From Streptosporangium sandarakinum (GTDB lineage: Bacteria > Actinomycetota > Actinomycetes > Streptosporangiales > Streptosporangiaceae), in assembly GCF_013409935.1 (NCBI RefSeq), contig NZ_JACCCO010000001.1, forward strand, positions 3,844,001 to 3,908,000: a stretch of DNA of 64,000 nucleotides. Reading direction: 5' to 3'. The first letter of the stretch is position 1. Every line of letters starts with the position of its first letter. Position numbers and translations under genes: made by a program. The notes beneath the pieces are model-generated. The model saw only the letters and a list, made by a program, of their open reading frames with translations, was not told the DNA's origin and searched no databases. This document shows positions 1 to 10,032 of this stretch, in pieces.

Positions 1-34
1 ACCGTCGGGACACTCCGGATACGGCTCGCACGAC

Positions 35-1339
35 ATGGGCAGAGGCCCCGACGAACACGATCCCGACGCGACAATCGTGGGATATCGGACGGACAACACC
101 GGTCCGGGACAGGGCCAGCCCGGCTACGGTCAGCCCGGCGCCTACGGCCAGGGCGGACAGCCGGGGTACGGCGGTCAGCAGCCGTCGTACGACCAGGGCG
201 CCTACGGCCAGCAGGGTTCCCAGCCGGGGTACGGCCAGCAGCCGTCCTACGACCAGCAGCAGGCGTACGGCCAGCAGGGCGCCCCGGGCTACGGCCAGCA
301 GCCGTCCTACGGGCAGCAGGGCTCCCAGCCGGGTTACGGCCAGGGCGGGCAGCCCGGCTACGGCCAGCAGCCGTCGTACGACCAGCAGCAGTACGGCCAG
401 CAGGGCGCCCAGCCGGGAGCGTACGGCCAGCAGGGTTCCCAGCCGGGGTACGGCCAGCAGCCGTCCTACGACCAGCAGCAGGCGTACGGCCAGGGCGCCC
501 AGCCCGGCTACGGCCAGCAGCCGTCGTACGACCAGCAGCAGTACGGTCAGCAGGCCTCCCAGCCGGGGTACGGCCAGCAGCCGTCCTACGGCCAGCAGAA
601 CTCCCAGCCCGGCGGCTACGGCCAGCAGCCCTCCTACGACCAGGGCGCCTACGGCCAGGGCGGGCAGCCGCAGTACGGCCAGCAGCCCTCCTACGACCAG
701 CAGCAGGCGTACGGCCAGCAGGGCTACGGCGCTCAGCCGGGGTACGGCCAGCAGCCCTCCTACGACCAGCAGCAGGCGTACGGCCAGCAGGGCTACACCC
801 CGCAGTGGGGCGGCGGCCACGCCCCGGGCGTGTCGGCCCCGCTCGCCGAGTGGTGGCAGCGCCTGGTCGCCCGCATCATCGACGCCCTGATCCTGGCGAT
901 CCCCACGTTCGTCATCACGCTCGTGCTGACCGGGATCCTGGTCACCGCCCCGTCCTTCAACATGGAGACCGGGGAGTACAGCGTCGGGAGCGGGACGTTC
1001 CTCGCCACCTTCCTCACCGGCCTCGTCGGCGGGCTGATCTACTTCGTCTACGAGTTCCTGATGCTGAAGGCGAAGGGGCAGACCGTCGGCAAGATGGCCA
1101 TGGGCATCAAGGTCGTGCCGGTCGGCGGGACGCCCCAGGCCGAGGGGCTCCCCTCGAACAAGGCCATGAGCCGGGCGGGCGTCCTGTGGGGCCCGTCCAT
1201 ACTGCGCGGCATTCCCTTCGTGGGCTTCATCATCGGGATCTTCTCCCTGGTGAACGTGCTCTGGCAGCTGTGGGACAAGCCGCTGCACCAGTGCCTGCAC
1301 GACAAGGCCGCCGCCACGACGGTCGTGAAGACCAGGTAG
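35..1339 (+). CDS. RDD-family membrane protein with long Gly/Gln/Tyr-rich N-terminal tail
   Basis: The first 265 or so residues are low complexity, built from variations of [15 protein letters not shown] and SQPGYGQ. The remaining 160 residues form an RDD domain: it opens with [18 protein letters not shown], has about three hydrophobic segments, and carries the [14 protein letters not shown] signature. RDD proteins are small polytopic membrane proteins of mostly unknown function, some linked to ion transport. The tail should be cytoplasmic or surface-exposed and disordered. The reading frame is open upstream to base 2 and reads in similar Ser/Gly/Tyr composition, so the real start may lie before the window; ATG at 35 is the first one seen. 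A strong terminator follows. The domain call is firm, the function is not known. Confidence 0.85.
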   Translation: MGRGPDEHDPDATIVGYRTDNTGPGQGQPGYGQPGAYGQGGQPGYGGQQPSYDQGAYGQQGSQPGYGQQPSYDQQQAYGQQGAPGYGQQPSYGQQGSQPGYGQGGQPGYGQQPSYDQQQYGQQGAQPGAYGQQGSQPGYGQQPSYDQQQAYGQGAQPGYGQQPSYDQQQYGQQASQPGYGQQPSYGQQNSQPGGYGQQPSYDQGAYGQGGQPQYGQQPSYDQQQAYGQQGYGAQPGYGQQPSYDQQQAYGQQGYTPQWGGGHAPGVSAPLAEWWQRLVARIIDALILAIPTFVITLVLTGILVTAPSFNMETGEYSVGSGTFLATFLTGLVGGLIYFVYEFLMLKAKGQTVGKMAMGIKVVPVGGTPQAEGLPSNKAMSRAGVLWGPSILRGIPFVGFIIGIFSLVNVLWQLWDKPLHQCLHDKAAATTVVKTR

Positions 1340-1354
1340 TTCCGGCAGTTCCCG

Positions 1355-1395
1355 AAAAACGGGGCCGGCGGGTTGAACCGCCGGCCCCGTTTTTT
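1355..1395. terminator. Bidirectional intrinsic terminator after the RDD gene
   Basis: Perfect 17-bp inverted repeat (1355-1371 with 1378-1394) around a 6-base loop. The GC-rich core is flanked by an A run on the left and a T run on the right, so it can terminate on both strands. Confidence 0.9.
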
Positions 1396-2398
1396 CGTGT
1401 GTGGAGGGAAACGAGCGGGGTAACGGCACTCCGGAAGGGACGGTAACGGCGTCCGGAGGCGGTTGTGGCGGGGTGTGAACCCGGGCGTGTCCGTGCGGGG
1501 CGTTGTGGGCCTTCTTCCGGGCTTCCCCGGGGAGGGCGTTATGGAGCCTTCCAAGTGTGCGTCCGGTCACGACAAACCCCGTGGATCGGCCGTGCCGTCA
1601 CGCCGGGTGCCTATCGGGCGTCAATGGGGTGACAGTTACCGGGGGAACTTCCGTGACGTCCGGCGAATGGCGGACGACGGGCGGGCCGTGCCGCGGCCGC
1701 CCGCGACTTCCCGCGTCTTCTCCCGGCCCGGCGGGGGAATGCCGGTGCGCCTTCCCGTCGCGCCCGGGAAGGCGTTCTCGCGGATCCGGCCCGGGTTAGC
1801 GGGGCGTCACCGGCCCGGCGGTTTGGTGGTTATAAGGGCTACGACTATGTTCCTTGCGCCCGGGGGGCCGTAGGCTTGGGAAGAAAGCGATGAAGATCCG
1901 TCTTGTTCCGCGGGACGAAGGCGTACCGCGGAACCGGCCGCGCACCGAAGAGGGCGAGGCCCGGCGGGGCTACCCGGGTGTTCCCGTCCTCTTGACATTA
2001 CCGCCGCCGACCCGGCGATGATGATCCGGAGCTTCGGCAAGATCTTTTCTGTTACGGCCGGAAAACCCTTGTGAGCAGGGGGTTTCCGGGGTCGTCGGGA
2101 GGGGGTCGCTGTCAAGTGGCTGTAGTTGACATTGGTTTTTCGGCGGAGTGATCATCAGATGATCGTCCTGTCGGTTTTTTCCCCTCGGCTTTACGGACGG
2201 CAACCGGTAAGACGGCTGGAGAGAAGCATTAAGGTGGAGATGGGCGGTCCCGGGGGCCCGTGCCGCCCCCCGGTGACGCTAAGGTCGTCCCTGGGCGGGC
2301 GCCCACGGTCCCGGCGGCTTCCTGTCCGCGGGCGGGCCACGCCGTCCCGGGAATTCCACGGTCCCCAGAAAGTCACCCACGCTGCGGAGCGAGGACGA
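1396..2398. other. Roughly 1-kb region without a convincing gene
   Basis: No open frame here has family-like composition or a clear ribosome binding site. It holds a 9-bp perfect inverted repeat (gttccgcgg 1905-1913 with ccgcggaac 1926-1934), a looser hairpin at 2058-2089, and a promoter-like TTGACA at 2126 with an adjacent palindrome. It is less GC-rich toward 1980-2240, which fits regulatory DNA upstream of the small gene and lsr2. Confidence 0.5.
2126..2164 (+). promoter_or_regulatory. Possible promoter with overlapping palindrome
   Basis: A consensus -35 hexamer TTGACA (2126-2131) is followed at about 17 bases by a poor -10 (TGATCA). A perfect inverted repeat GATCATC-A-GATGATC (2150-2164) covers the -10 position. 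The layout suggests a regulated promoter reading toward the small gene at 2399. No regulator can be named. Confidence 0.4.
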
Positions 2399-2542
2399 AT
2401 GAACGACGTATTGTCCGCGTTGATACCCCCGGTGGTCGTCGGCGGGGCCTTCATCTACGGAGTGGTCAAGCTTCTTCGCAGTGAAGCCGCCGGCCGGCGT
2501 CCGGCAAAACGGGAGGAGACCGCCGGGTCCCAGGACGGATGA
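2399..2542 (+). CDS. 47-residue membrane protein upstream of lsr2
   Basis: The frame begins MNDVLSALIPPVVVGGAF and carries one hydrophobic segment (residues 5-24), then a basic tail with Lys/Arg and a polar end. GAGGAC lies about 6 bases before the ATG. It reads toward lsr2, with 125 bp between them. The single transmembrane segment, good ribosome binding site and position beside lsr2 support a real gene. Similar small membrane ORFs next to lsr2 in other actinomycetes are recalled rather than checked. Function unknown. Confidence 0.65.
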   Translation: MNDVLSALIPPVVVGGAFIYGVVKLLRSEAAGRRPAKREETAGSQDG

Positions 2543-2596
2543 TCGCGGCCGTCCGGTTCCGGTCGGGTTCCCAGGAGAATCGCCGGGGTCCCGGAA

Positions 2597-2625
2597 TTGC
2601 CGCCCCCCGATGGCGGGTATATGTT
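2597..2625 (+). promoter_or_regulatory. Likely lsr2 promoter
   Basis: TTGCCG at 2597-2602 and TATGTT at 2620-2625 are separated by 17 bases in a locally AT-richer stretch. This would give a leader of about 36 bases before the lsr2 start, which has GAAAGGA at 2653-2659. Confidence 0.6.
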
Positions 2626-2667
2626 TGGCTAGCGAATGAAACAATACTCCGCGAAAGGATTGCGTAG

Positions 2668-2997
2668 ATGGCCAAGCAGATCCAGGAGATTCTCATCGAC
2701 GACCTCGATGGGGGCGAGGCCAATGAGACGGTCGCCTTCGCGATTGACGGCACGAGCTACGAGATTGATCTCAGTGAAGTAAACGCGAAGAAGCTCCGCG
2801 ACTCCCTGTCGCCTTTCGTGCAGAGCGCCCGCCGTTCCGGCGCGGCTCCGCGTCGCCGCCGCGCCGGCGGCAGCAGGGCTCTCACGCGGGAGAAGAGTGC
2901 CGACATCCGGGCTTGGGCGAAGTCGCACGGCCTTAATGTCAGCGAGCGCGGCCGTATCGCCTCCAAGATCGTCGAGCAGTACGAAGCGGCTCACTAG
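2668..2997 (+). CDS. lsr2: Lsr2 nucleoid-associated xenogeneic silencer
   Basis: The 109-residue protein matches Lsr2 over its whole length. Residues 1-55 are the dimerisation/oligomerisation domain (opening MAKQIQEILIDDLDGGEA), a basic Pro/Arg linker follows at 55-70, and residues 73-109 are the DNA-binding domain with the AT-hook-like RGR triad at 94-96. Lsr2 is the actinobacterial analogue of H-NS: it binds the minor groove of AT-rich DNA, bridges it and silences foreign genes. It has its own promoter and a hairpin behind it. Length and start agree with the family. Confidence 0.97.
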   Translation: MAKQIQEILIDDLDGGEANETVAFAIDGTSYEIDLSEVNAKKLRDSLSPFVQSARRSGAAPRRRRAGGSRALTREKSADIRAWAKSHGLNVSERGRIASKIVEQYEAAH

Positions 2998-3032
2998 CGA
3001 GTGTCGCGCGACTGCTCGCGGGATCGTTGAAT

Positions 3033-3083
3033 CATGCGGTTATGGCGGCCACGGTGGGGTCCGGTGGCGGCCATGACCGCATG
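3033..3083. terminator. Long hairpin between lsr2 and clpC
   Basis: Two 19-base arms (3033-3051 and 3065-3083) pair at 17 positions plus one wobble, around a 13-base loop. There is no clear T run. It is probably the lsr2 transcript end. Confidence 0.6.
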
Positions 3084-3108
3084 GCGCGTTTGATCGTCTA
3101 TAAACGTC

Positions 3109-3122
3109 GTTCGCTTGCGGCG
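3109..3122 (+). promoter_or_regulatory. ClgR operator upstream of clpC
   Basis: GTTCGC (3109-3114), five bases, GCG (3120-3122): an exact match to the GTTCGC-N5-GCG motif reported for the Clp regulator ClgR in Streptomyces and Corynebacterium. It lies about 165 bp before the clpC start and supports ClgR activation of clpC. Confidence 0.7.
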
Positions 3123-3286
3123 TAGCGGGAACATCTCACCCCCGGTAAGTAGTTGGATGGAGGGTGAACGCCCTGCTCCCGGGGAACGTCTCGTTCATAG
3201 AGCGGTCGTCTGGGCGGGGCTACCATGCGGGATGACAGGGCCCGGATATCCCGGACCTGCCTGACCGCTCTGTGAGGAGCGACGAG

Positions 3287-5794
<2,508 letters not shown>

Positions 5795-5800
5795 CCCGGT

Positions 5801-5831
5801 CCGGATCGGCGCCGGCCCGGCGCCGATCCGG
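5801..5831. terminator. Perfect inverted repeat just after clpC
   Basis: 15-bp arms (5801-5815 and 5817-5831) are perfect complements almost without a loop. There is no T run. It probably stabilises or ends the clpC transcript together with the next hairpin. Confidence 0.6.
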
Positions 5832-5859
5832 CGGTGGTGCGACGTGGTGGCACAACTCT

Positions 5860-5906
5860 GAGCGGACCCCCCGTGAGCAGTCTCACGGCGGGGTCCGCTC
5901 TTTTGT
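5860..5906 (+). terminator. Intrinsic terminator of clpC
   Basis: An 18-base arm (5860-5877) pairs with a 19-base arm (5882-5900), with one bulge and a 4-base loop, and is followed by TTTTG. Confidence 0.85.
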
Positions 5907-5934
5907 TCCGGAAGAAGGTATACCGCCACCGTAA

Positions 5935-6022
5935 GTAGTACTACACTCTGTAGAGTGATTCGGCCGGCTCATCGGCGTGACCTGGTTCGGCGGTCACGAC
6001 GTCGTGACCGGTCCTGACGTCA
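5935..6022. promoter_or_regulatory. Cluster of palindromes upstream of eboE
   Basis: Within 90 bp are GTAGTACTAC (5935-5944), CACTCT-GT-AGAGTG (5944-5957), a 20-bp perfect palindrome cggtcacgacgtcgtgaccg (5991-6010) with a third half-site cgtgacc at 5976-5982, and TGACGTCA (6015-6022). The CTACA-CTC-TGTAG core (5941-5953) recalls the TACA/TGTA dyads of BlaI/CopY regulators. This looks like a multi-operator control region for the gene at 6197. The regulators are unknown. Confidence 0.45.
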
Positions 6023-6196
6023 GCCCGCCGACGTACCGACGTATCGGCTCCGGGGATGACGCGGGGACCGGGGCCCAAGCGGGAAGCTCGGCGGATCCGG
6101 TCGAACCCTCGGCGGCAAAGGACCCGCCGGCCCGCGGCTCGGGTTTCCGTGCGGGCGTCCGGGATCGCCGTACAGAGCACGTCTTGGAGGCATCGG

Positions 6197-7147
6197 ATGC
6201 GTTTGCGGCACGAGGACGGGACGCTCGTTCACCTGTCCTACAACGCGGGCGTGCATCCCGCTGAAGACCTGGAGAACCTCATCGCCCACCTGACCCGGTA
6301 CGCGGTGCCGGTGCGCAAGCGCCTGGGCGTCGACCGGATGGGCGTCGGCCTCTGGCTGTCTCCGGGGGTGGCCGACCACCTCATCGCCGACCGGATCGAA
6401 CTGGTACGGCTGCGCCGCTCCCTGGAGGAGCGCGGCCTGGAGGTCGTCAGCCTCAACGGCACCGGCGGGCGCAACCAGGACGCCCCCGGCCCCGACTGGG
6501 CCAAGCCCGAGCGCTACCGCTACACGATGGCGCTGGCCAAGATCCTGGCCTTCCTGCTGCCGGAGGACGTCCGCTTCGGCAGCATCTCCACCATCCCCAT
6601 CGGCTGGCGCCGCGACTGGCCGTCCGACCTGCACGCGATCGCCACCCGCCGCCTGGAGCGTCTCTCGCGTGAGCTGCGCGGCCTGTACAGCGTCACCGGC
6701 AAGACCATCAGGGTCGGCTTCGAGCCGTGGCCCGGCTGCGTGCTGGAGACCACCAAGCAGGCCCTCGACCGGGTCTGCGACATCGACTCCGAGCACCTCG
6801 GCGTCTGCCTGGACGCCTGTCACCTCGCCGGCGGCGCGGAGGAGCCGGGCACGGCGCTGCGCGGCCTGGCCGACGCCGGCGCCCCGGTGGTGAAGCTCGG
6901 TCACGTCCACAACCACGTGAGCGACGCCCGCCGGGAGCTCCCGAGCACCCGCTCGATCCTAGAGGACACCCTCACCGCGATGCTCTCCGGCGCGGTGAAC
7001 GGCACCGCCCACATCGAGGTCGAAACCCACGACCTGGCCGTGCCGGTCCGTGCCAAGGGCCCCGGCGCGCTGGTCACCGCCCTCGCCGACGAGCTCGACT
7101 GGGCCCGCACCAACCTCACCGCGCTCGGCCTGCGCCTGGCCGCCTGA
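6197..7147 (+). CDS. eboE: EboE-like TIM-barrel protein
   Basis: 316 residues from ATG 6197, with GGAGG seven bases upstream. The frame is open further upstream, but that part is Arg-rich and lacks family character. It resembles the metabolite traffic protein EboE of the xylose-isomerase-like TIM-barrel superfamily: an opening of the type MRLRHEDGTLVHLSYNAGVH, then HPAEDLENLIAHLTRY, VGFEPWPGCVLET, a GVCLDACHLAG motif with a metal-type His, and VKLGHVHNHV. In other bacteria eboE sits with eboA-D and eboF, which are proposed to move a precursor out of the cytoplasm; none of these is nearby. The palindrome-rich upstream region suggests its own regulation. The symbol is by family resemblance. Confidence 0.7.
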   Translation: MRLRHEDGTLVHLSYNAGVHPAEDLENLIAHLTRYAVPVRKRLGVDRMGVGLWLSPGVADHLIADRIELVRLRRSLEERGLEVVSLNGTGGRNQDAPGPDWAKPERYRYTMALAKILAFLLPEDVRFGSISTIPIGWRRDWPSDLHAIATRRLERLSRELRGLYSVTGKTIRVGFEPWPGCVLETTKQALDRVCDIDSEHLGVCLDACHLAGGAEEPGTALRGLADAGAPVVKLGHVHNHVSDARRELPSTRSILEDTLTAMLSGAVNGTAHIEVETHDLAVPVRAKGPGALVTALADELDWARTNLTALGLRLAA

Positions 7148-7162
7148 GCGCCGGTCGGCGGT

Positions 7163-8038
7163 TCAGCCGGGCAGGCGGTAGGTGCCGTCGTCCAGTACCT
7201 CGGCCAGCCCGTCGGCGACGAGGCCGTCCAGGGCGCGTTCCCGCTGTGTGTCGCTCTCCCAGACCGCGTCCAGGGCGGCCTTGGGGACCGGGCCGTGGGC
7301 CTGGCGCAGGACCGCCAGCAGGCGCCCCCGGCACTGGCGGTCGGTGCCCTCGTAGGACTGCCCCCGGCGGGCGGGCCCGTCGTAGGGCGGCTTGCCGGCC
7401 AGGCGCCAGGCGCACAGCGCGCTGACCGGGCAGTCGGCGCAGCGCGGAGCCCGGGCCGTGCAGACCAGCGCGCCCAGCTCCATGACGGCGACCGCCCAGA
7501 CGGGCGCCTCGTCCGGGCCGGGCAGCAGCGACTCGGCGAGCCTGCGCTCGGGCGGCGTGGTCGCCTTCGGTGGATACTCCTCGCCCCGCACGGCCCGCGC
7601 CAGGACCCGCCTGACGTTGGTGTCCAGGACCGCGTGACGGCCCCCGAAGGCGAAGCTGGCCACCGCGGCCGCGGTGTACTCGCCGACGCCCGGCAGCGCC
7701 AGCAGGGTGGCGTGGTCGGACGGCACCTCCCCGCCGTGCCGCTCGGTGATCGCCCGCGCGCAGGCGTGCAGGTTGAGCGCCCGGCGCGGGTATCCGAGGC
7801 GTCCCCAGTGGCGCACGGCCTCGCCGGGAGGCTCCTTGGCGAGGGCGGCGGGCGTGGGCCAGCGCTCCATCCACTCGGTCCAGATGGGCAGCACCCGGAC
7901 CACGGGCGTCTGCTGCAACATGATCTCGCTGACCAGGATCGACCAGGGGGAGGCCCCGGGGGCCCGCCAGGGGAGGTCGCGGGCGTGCTCGGCGTACCAG
8001 CCGAGCACGGGGTCCAGGAGAGGGTTCGACTCGGGCAC
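7163..8038 (-). CDS. mutY: A/G-specific adenine glycosylase MutY
   Basis: Removes adenine mispaired with 8-oxoguanine in base excision repair. From GTG 8038 the protein is 291 residues; the frame extends to 8164 but the extra residues are unlike the family. Visible are the catalytic Glu38 in SEIMLQQT, the helix-hairpin-helix LPGVGEYTAAAV (115-126), the catalytic Asp139 in LDTNVRR, and the 4Fe-4S ligands Cys193, Cys200, Cys203 and Cys209 with C-x6-C-x2-C-x5-C spacing. The C-terminal NUDIX-like 8-oxoG domain of longer MutY proteins is absent, as in other short actinobacterial forms. It is divergent from the secreted-protein gene at 8151. Confidence 0.95.
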   Translation of the reverse strand: MPESNPLLDPVLGWYAEHARDLPWRAPGASPWSILVSEIMLQQTPVVRVLPIWTEWMERWPTPAALAKEPPGEAVRHWGRLGYPRRALNLHACARAITERHGGEVPSDHATLLALPGVGEYTAAAVASFAFGGRHAVLDTNVRRVLARAVRGEEYPPKATTPPERRLAESLLPGPDEAPVWAVAVMELGALVCTARAPRCADCPVSALCAWRLAGKPPYDGPARRGQSYEGTDRQCRGRLLAVLRQAHGPVPKAALDAVWESDTQRERALDGLVADGLAEVLDDGTYRLPG

Positions 8039-8150
8039 GCTTCGACGATAGTGCGGGGCGGAGACCGCCTGCCCCCTTCCCGCCGACGCGAAACGCGTGA
8101 CAGCGGCGGGTCTCCCCTGCCACCCCACCCACGGTCCCCATACTGTACGC

Positions 8151-8819
8151 ATGGACCCGGACACTTTCCGTAGCGGAATAGGGGCGGACGTCTACTGGCG
8201 GCGCCGGGTGGTCGCGCTCATCGGCGTGCTCGTGGTGGTCGCCGTCGTGGCCTGGGCCTGCTCGTCGAGCAAGCCGGAGCGTCCGCGGAAGGAGGGCTCG
8301 GCCGACCGGCCGGCCGGTCCCGACGCGGTGTCGGCCGCCCTGCCGACCGTGACGGTCACCTCCTCCCCCGGGACGCCGTCCCCGCCGTCACCGTCCCTGT
8401 CGCCGTCGTCCTCAGCGGACGGGCGGCCCGGCGGCTCCTGCTCCCCGGCCGACCTCGTGCTGAGCGTGCGCGGGACGGGGGAGATCTACGGACCGGGCGT
8501 CCAGCCGAAGTTCCTGCTCACCCTCGTCAACACCGGCCAGACGCCGTGCCGGGCCGACGTCGGGCCGCGGGCCATGGAGGTGCGGATCACCTCCGGCGCC
8601 GACCGGGTGTGGTCCTCCGCCGACTGCGTCAGCGGCGGGGCCGACGACTTCCACCGGCTGGAGCGGGGCGTGCCGTACGTCCGGGAGGTCGTCTGGGACC
8701 GCCGGCGGTCGGGCGCCGACTGCGCGGTCGAGGGCGCGGCGGCCCGGCCGGGCACGTACGTCGCGGCGGTCGGCACCCCGAGCCTCAAGGGCGACAGGGC
8801 GGTCTTCCACCTGAGGTGA
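8151..8819 (+). CDS. Membrane-anchored secreted protein of unknown function
   Basis: 222 residues. A short basic start precedes a hydrophobic segment (VVALIGVLVVVAVVAWACSS, about residues 19-38) ending in a Cys that might be lipidated, then a Pro/Ser-rich linker. The extracytoplasmic domain of about 130 residues has four Cys spaced as two possible disulfides and a beta-rich pattern (FLLTLVNTGQTPCRADVG). It is divergent from mutY and convergent with disA. The short linker and a DUF4232-like flavour suggest an extracellular binding domain, but no function can be stated. Confidence 0.8.
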   Translation: MDPDTFRSGIGADVYWRRRVVALIGVLVVVAVVAWACSSSKPERPRKEGSADRPAGPDAVSAALPTVTVTSSPGTPSPPSPSLSPSSSADGRPGGSCSPADLVLSVRGTGEIYGPGVQPKFLLTLVNTGQTPCRADVGPRAMEVRITSGADRVWSSADCVSGGADDFHRLERGVPYVREVVWDRRRSGADCAVEGAAARPGTYVAAVGTPSLKGDRAVFHLR

Positions 8820-8864
8820 CGGAAAAGCCCGGCGGGTTCCGGCCCGTACGGTTCCGCGACGGGG

Positions 8865-9947
8865 TCAGACGTAGCGCTCCAGGATGGAGGACTCGGCGAG
8901 ACGGGAGAGGCCCTCGCGGATGTGGCGGGCCCGGGCCTCGCCGACGCCGCCCACCTCCTGGAGGTCGCCGATGCTGGCGGCCAGGAGCTTCTGCAGGCTG
9001 CCGAACTGGTCGACCAGGCGGTCGACGACCGTGCCCGGCAGGCGGGGGACCTTGGCCAGCAGGCGGTAGCCCCGGGGGCTCACCGAGGTGTCCAGGGCGT
9101 CGCTGCCCGGATGGCCGAGGACCCGCGCGACGACGGACAGGTCGAGCAGGTCGCTGGAGGAGAGCTCGTCGAGGTGGTGCAGGGCCTCGGCGAACCCGCG
9201 CCGGCGGCCCTCCGTGGGGAGGTAGTCGCGCACGATCAGCTCGCGGTCGGTCTCGGTGCCGGCCACCAGCTCGTCGAACTGCAGGGAGAGCAGGCGGCCG
9301 TCGGTGCCGAGCTCCACGACGTATCCGGCGATCTCCTCGGAGATGCGCCGGACCATCTCCAGGCGCTGGGCGACCACCGCGACGTCGCGGACCGTCACCA
9401 GGTCCTCGATCTCCAGCGCCGAGAGCGTGCCGGACACCTCGTCCAGGCGGTGCTTGTAGCGCTCCAGCGTGGCCAGGGCCTGGTTGGCCCGGGAGAGGAT
9501 CGCCGCGGACTCCTCCAGCACGTAGCGGACGCCGTCGAGATAGAGGGCGATGATCCGCATGGACTTGCTGAGGGTGATCACCGGCAGGGACGTCTGCACG
9601 GCCACCCGCTGGGCGGTGCGGTGCCGGGTGCCGGACTCGTCGGTCGGGAGGGACGGGTCGGGCATCAGGTGCACGGCCGCGCGGACGATCCGTAGATCGC
9701 CGGAGTTGAGCACGATGGCGCCGTCCATCTTGGCCAGCTCGCGCAGCCGCGTCGCGGAGAACTCGACGTCGAGCTCGAAGCCGCCGCTGCAGATCTCCTC
9801 GACCGTGCGGTCGTAGCCCAGCACTATCAGGCCGCCCGTCTGACCGCGCAGGATGCGCTCCAGGCCGTCGCGGAGGGCGGTGCCCGGTGCGACGGCGGCC
9901 AGGACGGCTCTGCGGCGCTCGTCCAGTCCTTTGTACGTCGTTGCCAC
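8865..9947 (-). CDS. disA: DisA, DNA-integrity scanning diadenylate cyclase
   Basis: Makes the second messenger c-di-AMP from two ATP and scans for branched DNA. The 360-residue protein has the diadenylate cyclase domain with the DGA motif (75-77, in MDGAIVL) and RHR motif (108-110, in [10 protein letters not shown]), a helical spine, and a C-terminal helix-hairpin-helix domain ([19 protein letters not shown]). Length and order match the family. It lies 85 bp downstream of radA on the same strand and is probably co-transcribed; RadA is known to interact with DisA in other bacteria. Confidence 0.97.
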   Translation of the reverse strand: MATTYKGLDERRRAVLAAVAPGTALRDGLERILRGQTGGLIVLGYDRTVEEICSGGFELDVEFSATRLRELAKMDGAIVLNSGDLRIVRAAVHLMPDPSLPTDESGTRHRTAQRVAVQTSLPVITLSKSMRIIALYLDGVRYVLEESAAILSRANQALATLERYKHRLDEVSGTLSALEIEDLVTVRDVAVVAQRLEMVRRISEEIAGYVVELGTDGRLLSLQFDELVAGTETDRELIVRDYLPTEGRRRGFAEALHHLDELSSSDLLDLSVVARVLGHPGSDALDTSVSPRGYRLLAKVPRLPGTVVDRLVDQFGSLQKLLAASIGDLQEVGGVGEARARHIREGLSRLAESSILERYV

Positions 9948-10032
9948 TTGACCCCCGTGGTCTGCGCGTCAGGCCCAGCTTACCCACGAAGCCTCACCGG
10001 AACCCGGAGAGAGCGGGTCCTCAGCCGGAGTC

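Noticed and set aside
1463-2542. Several open frames in 1463-2542
   Set aside because: Overlapping on both strands without motifs; only the 47-residue frame at 2399 has a good start.
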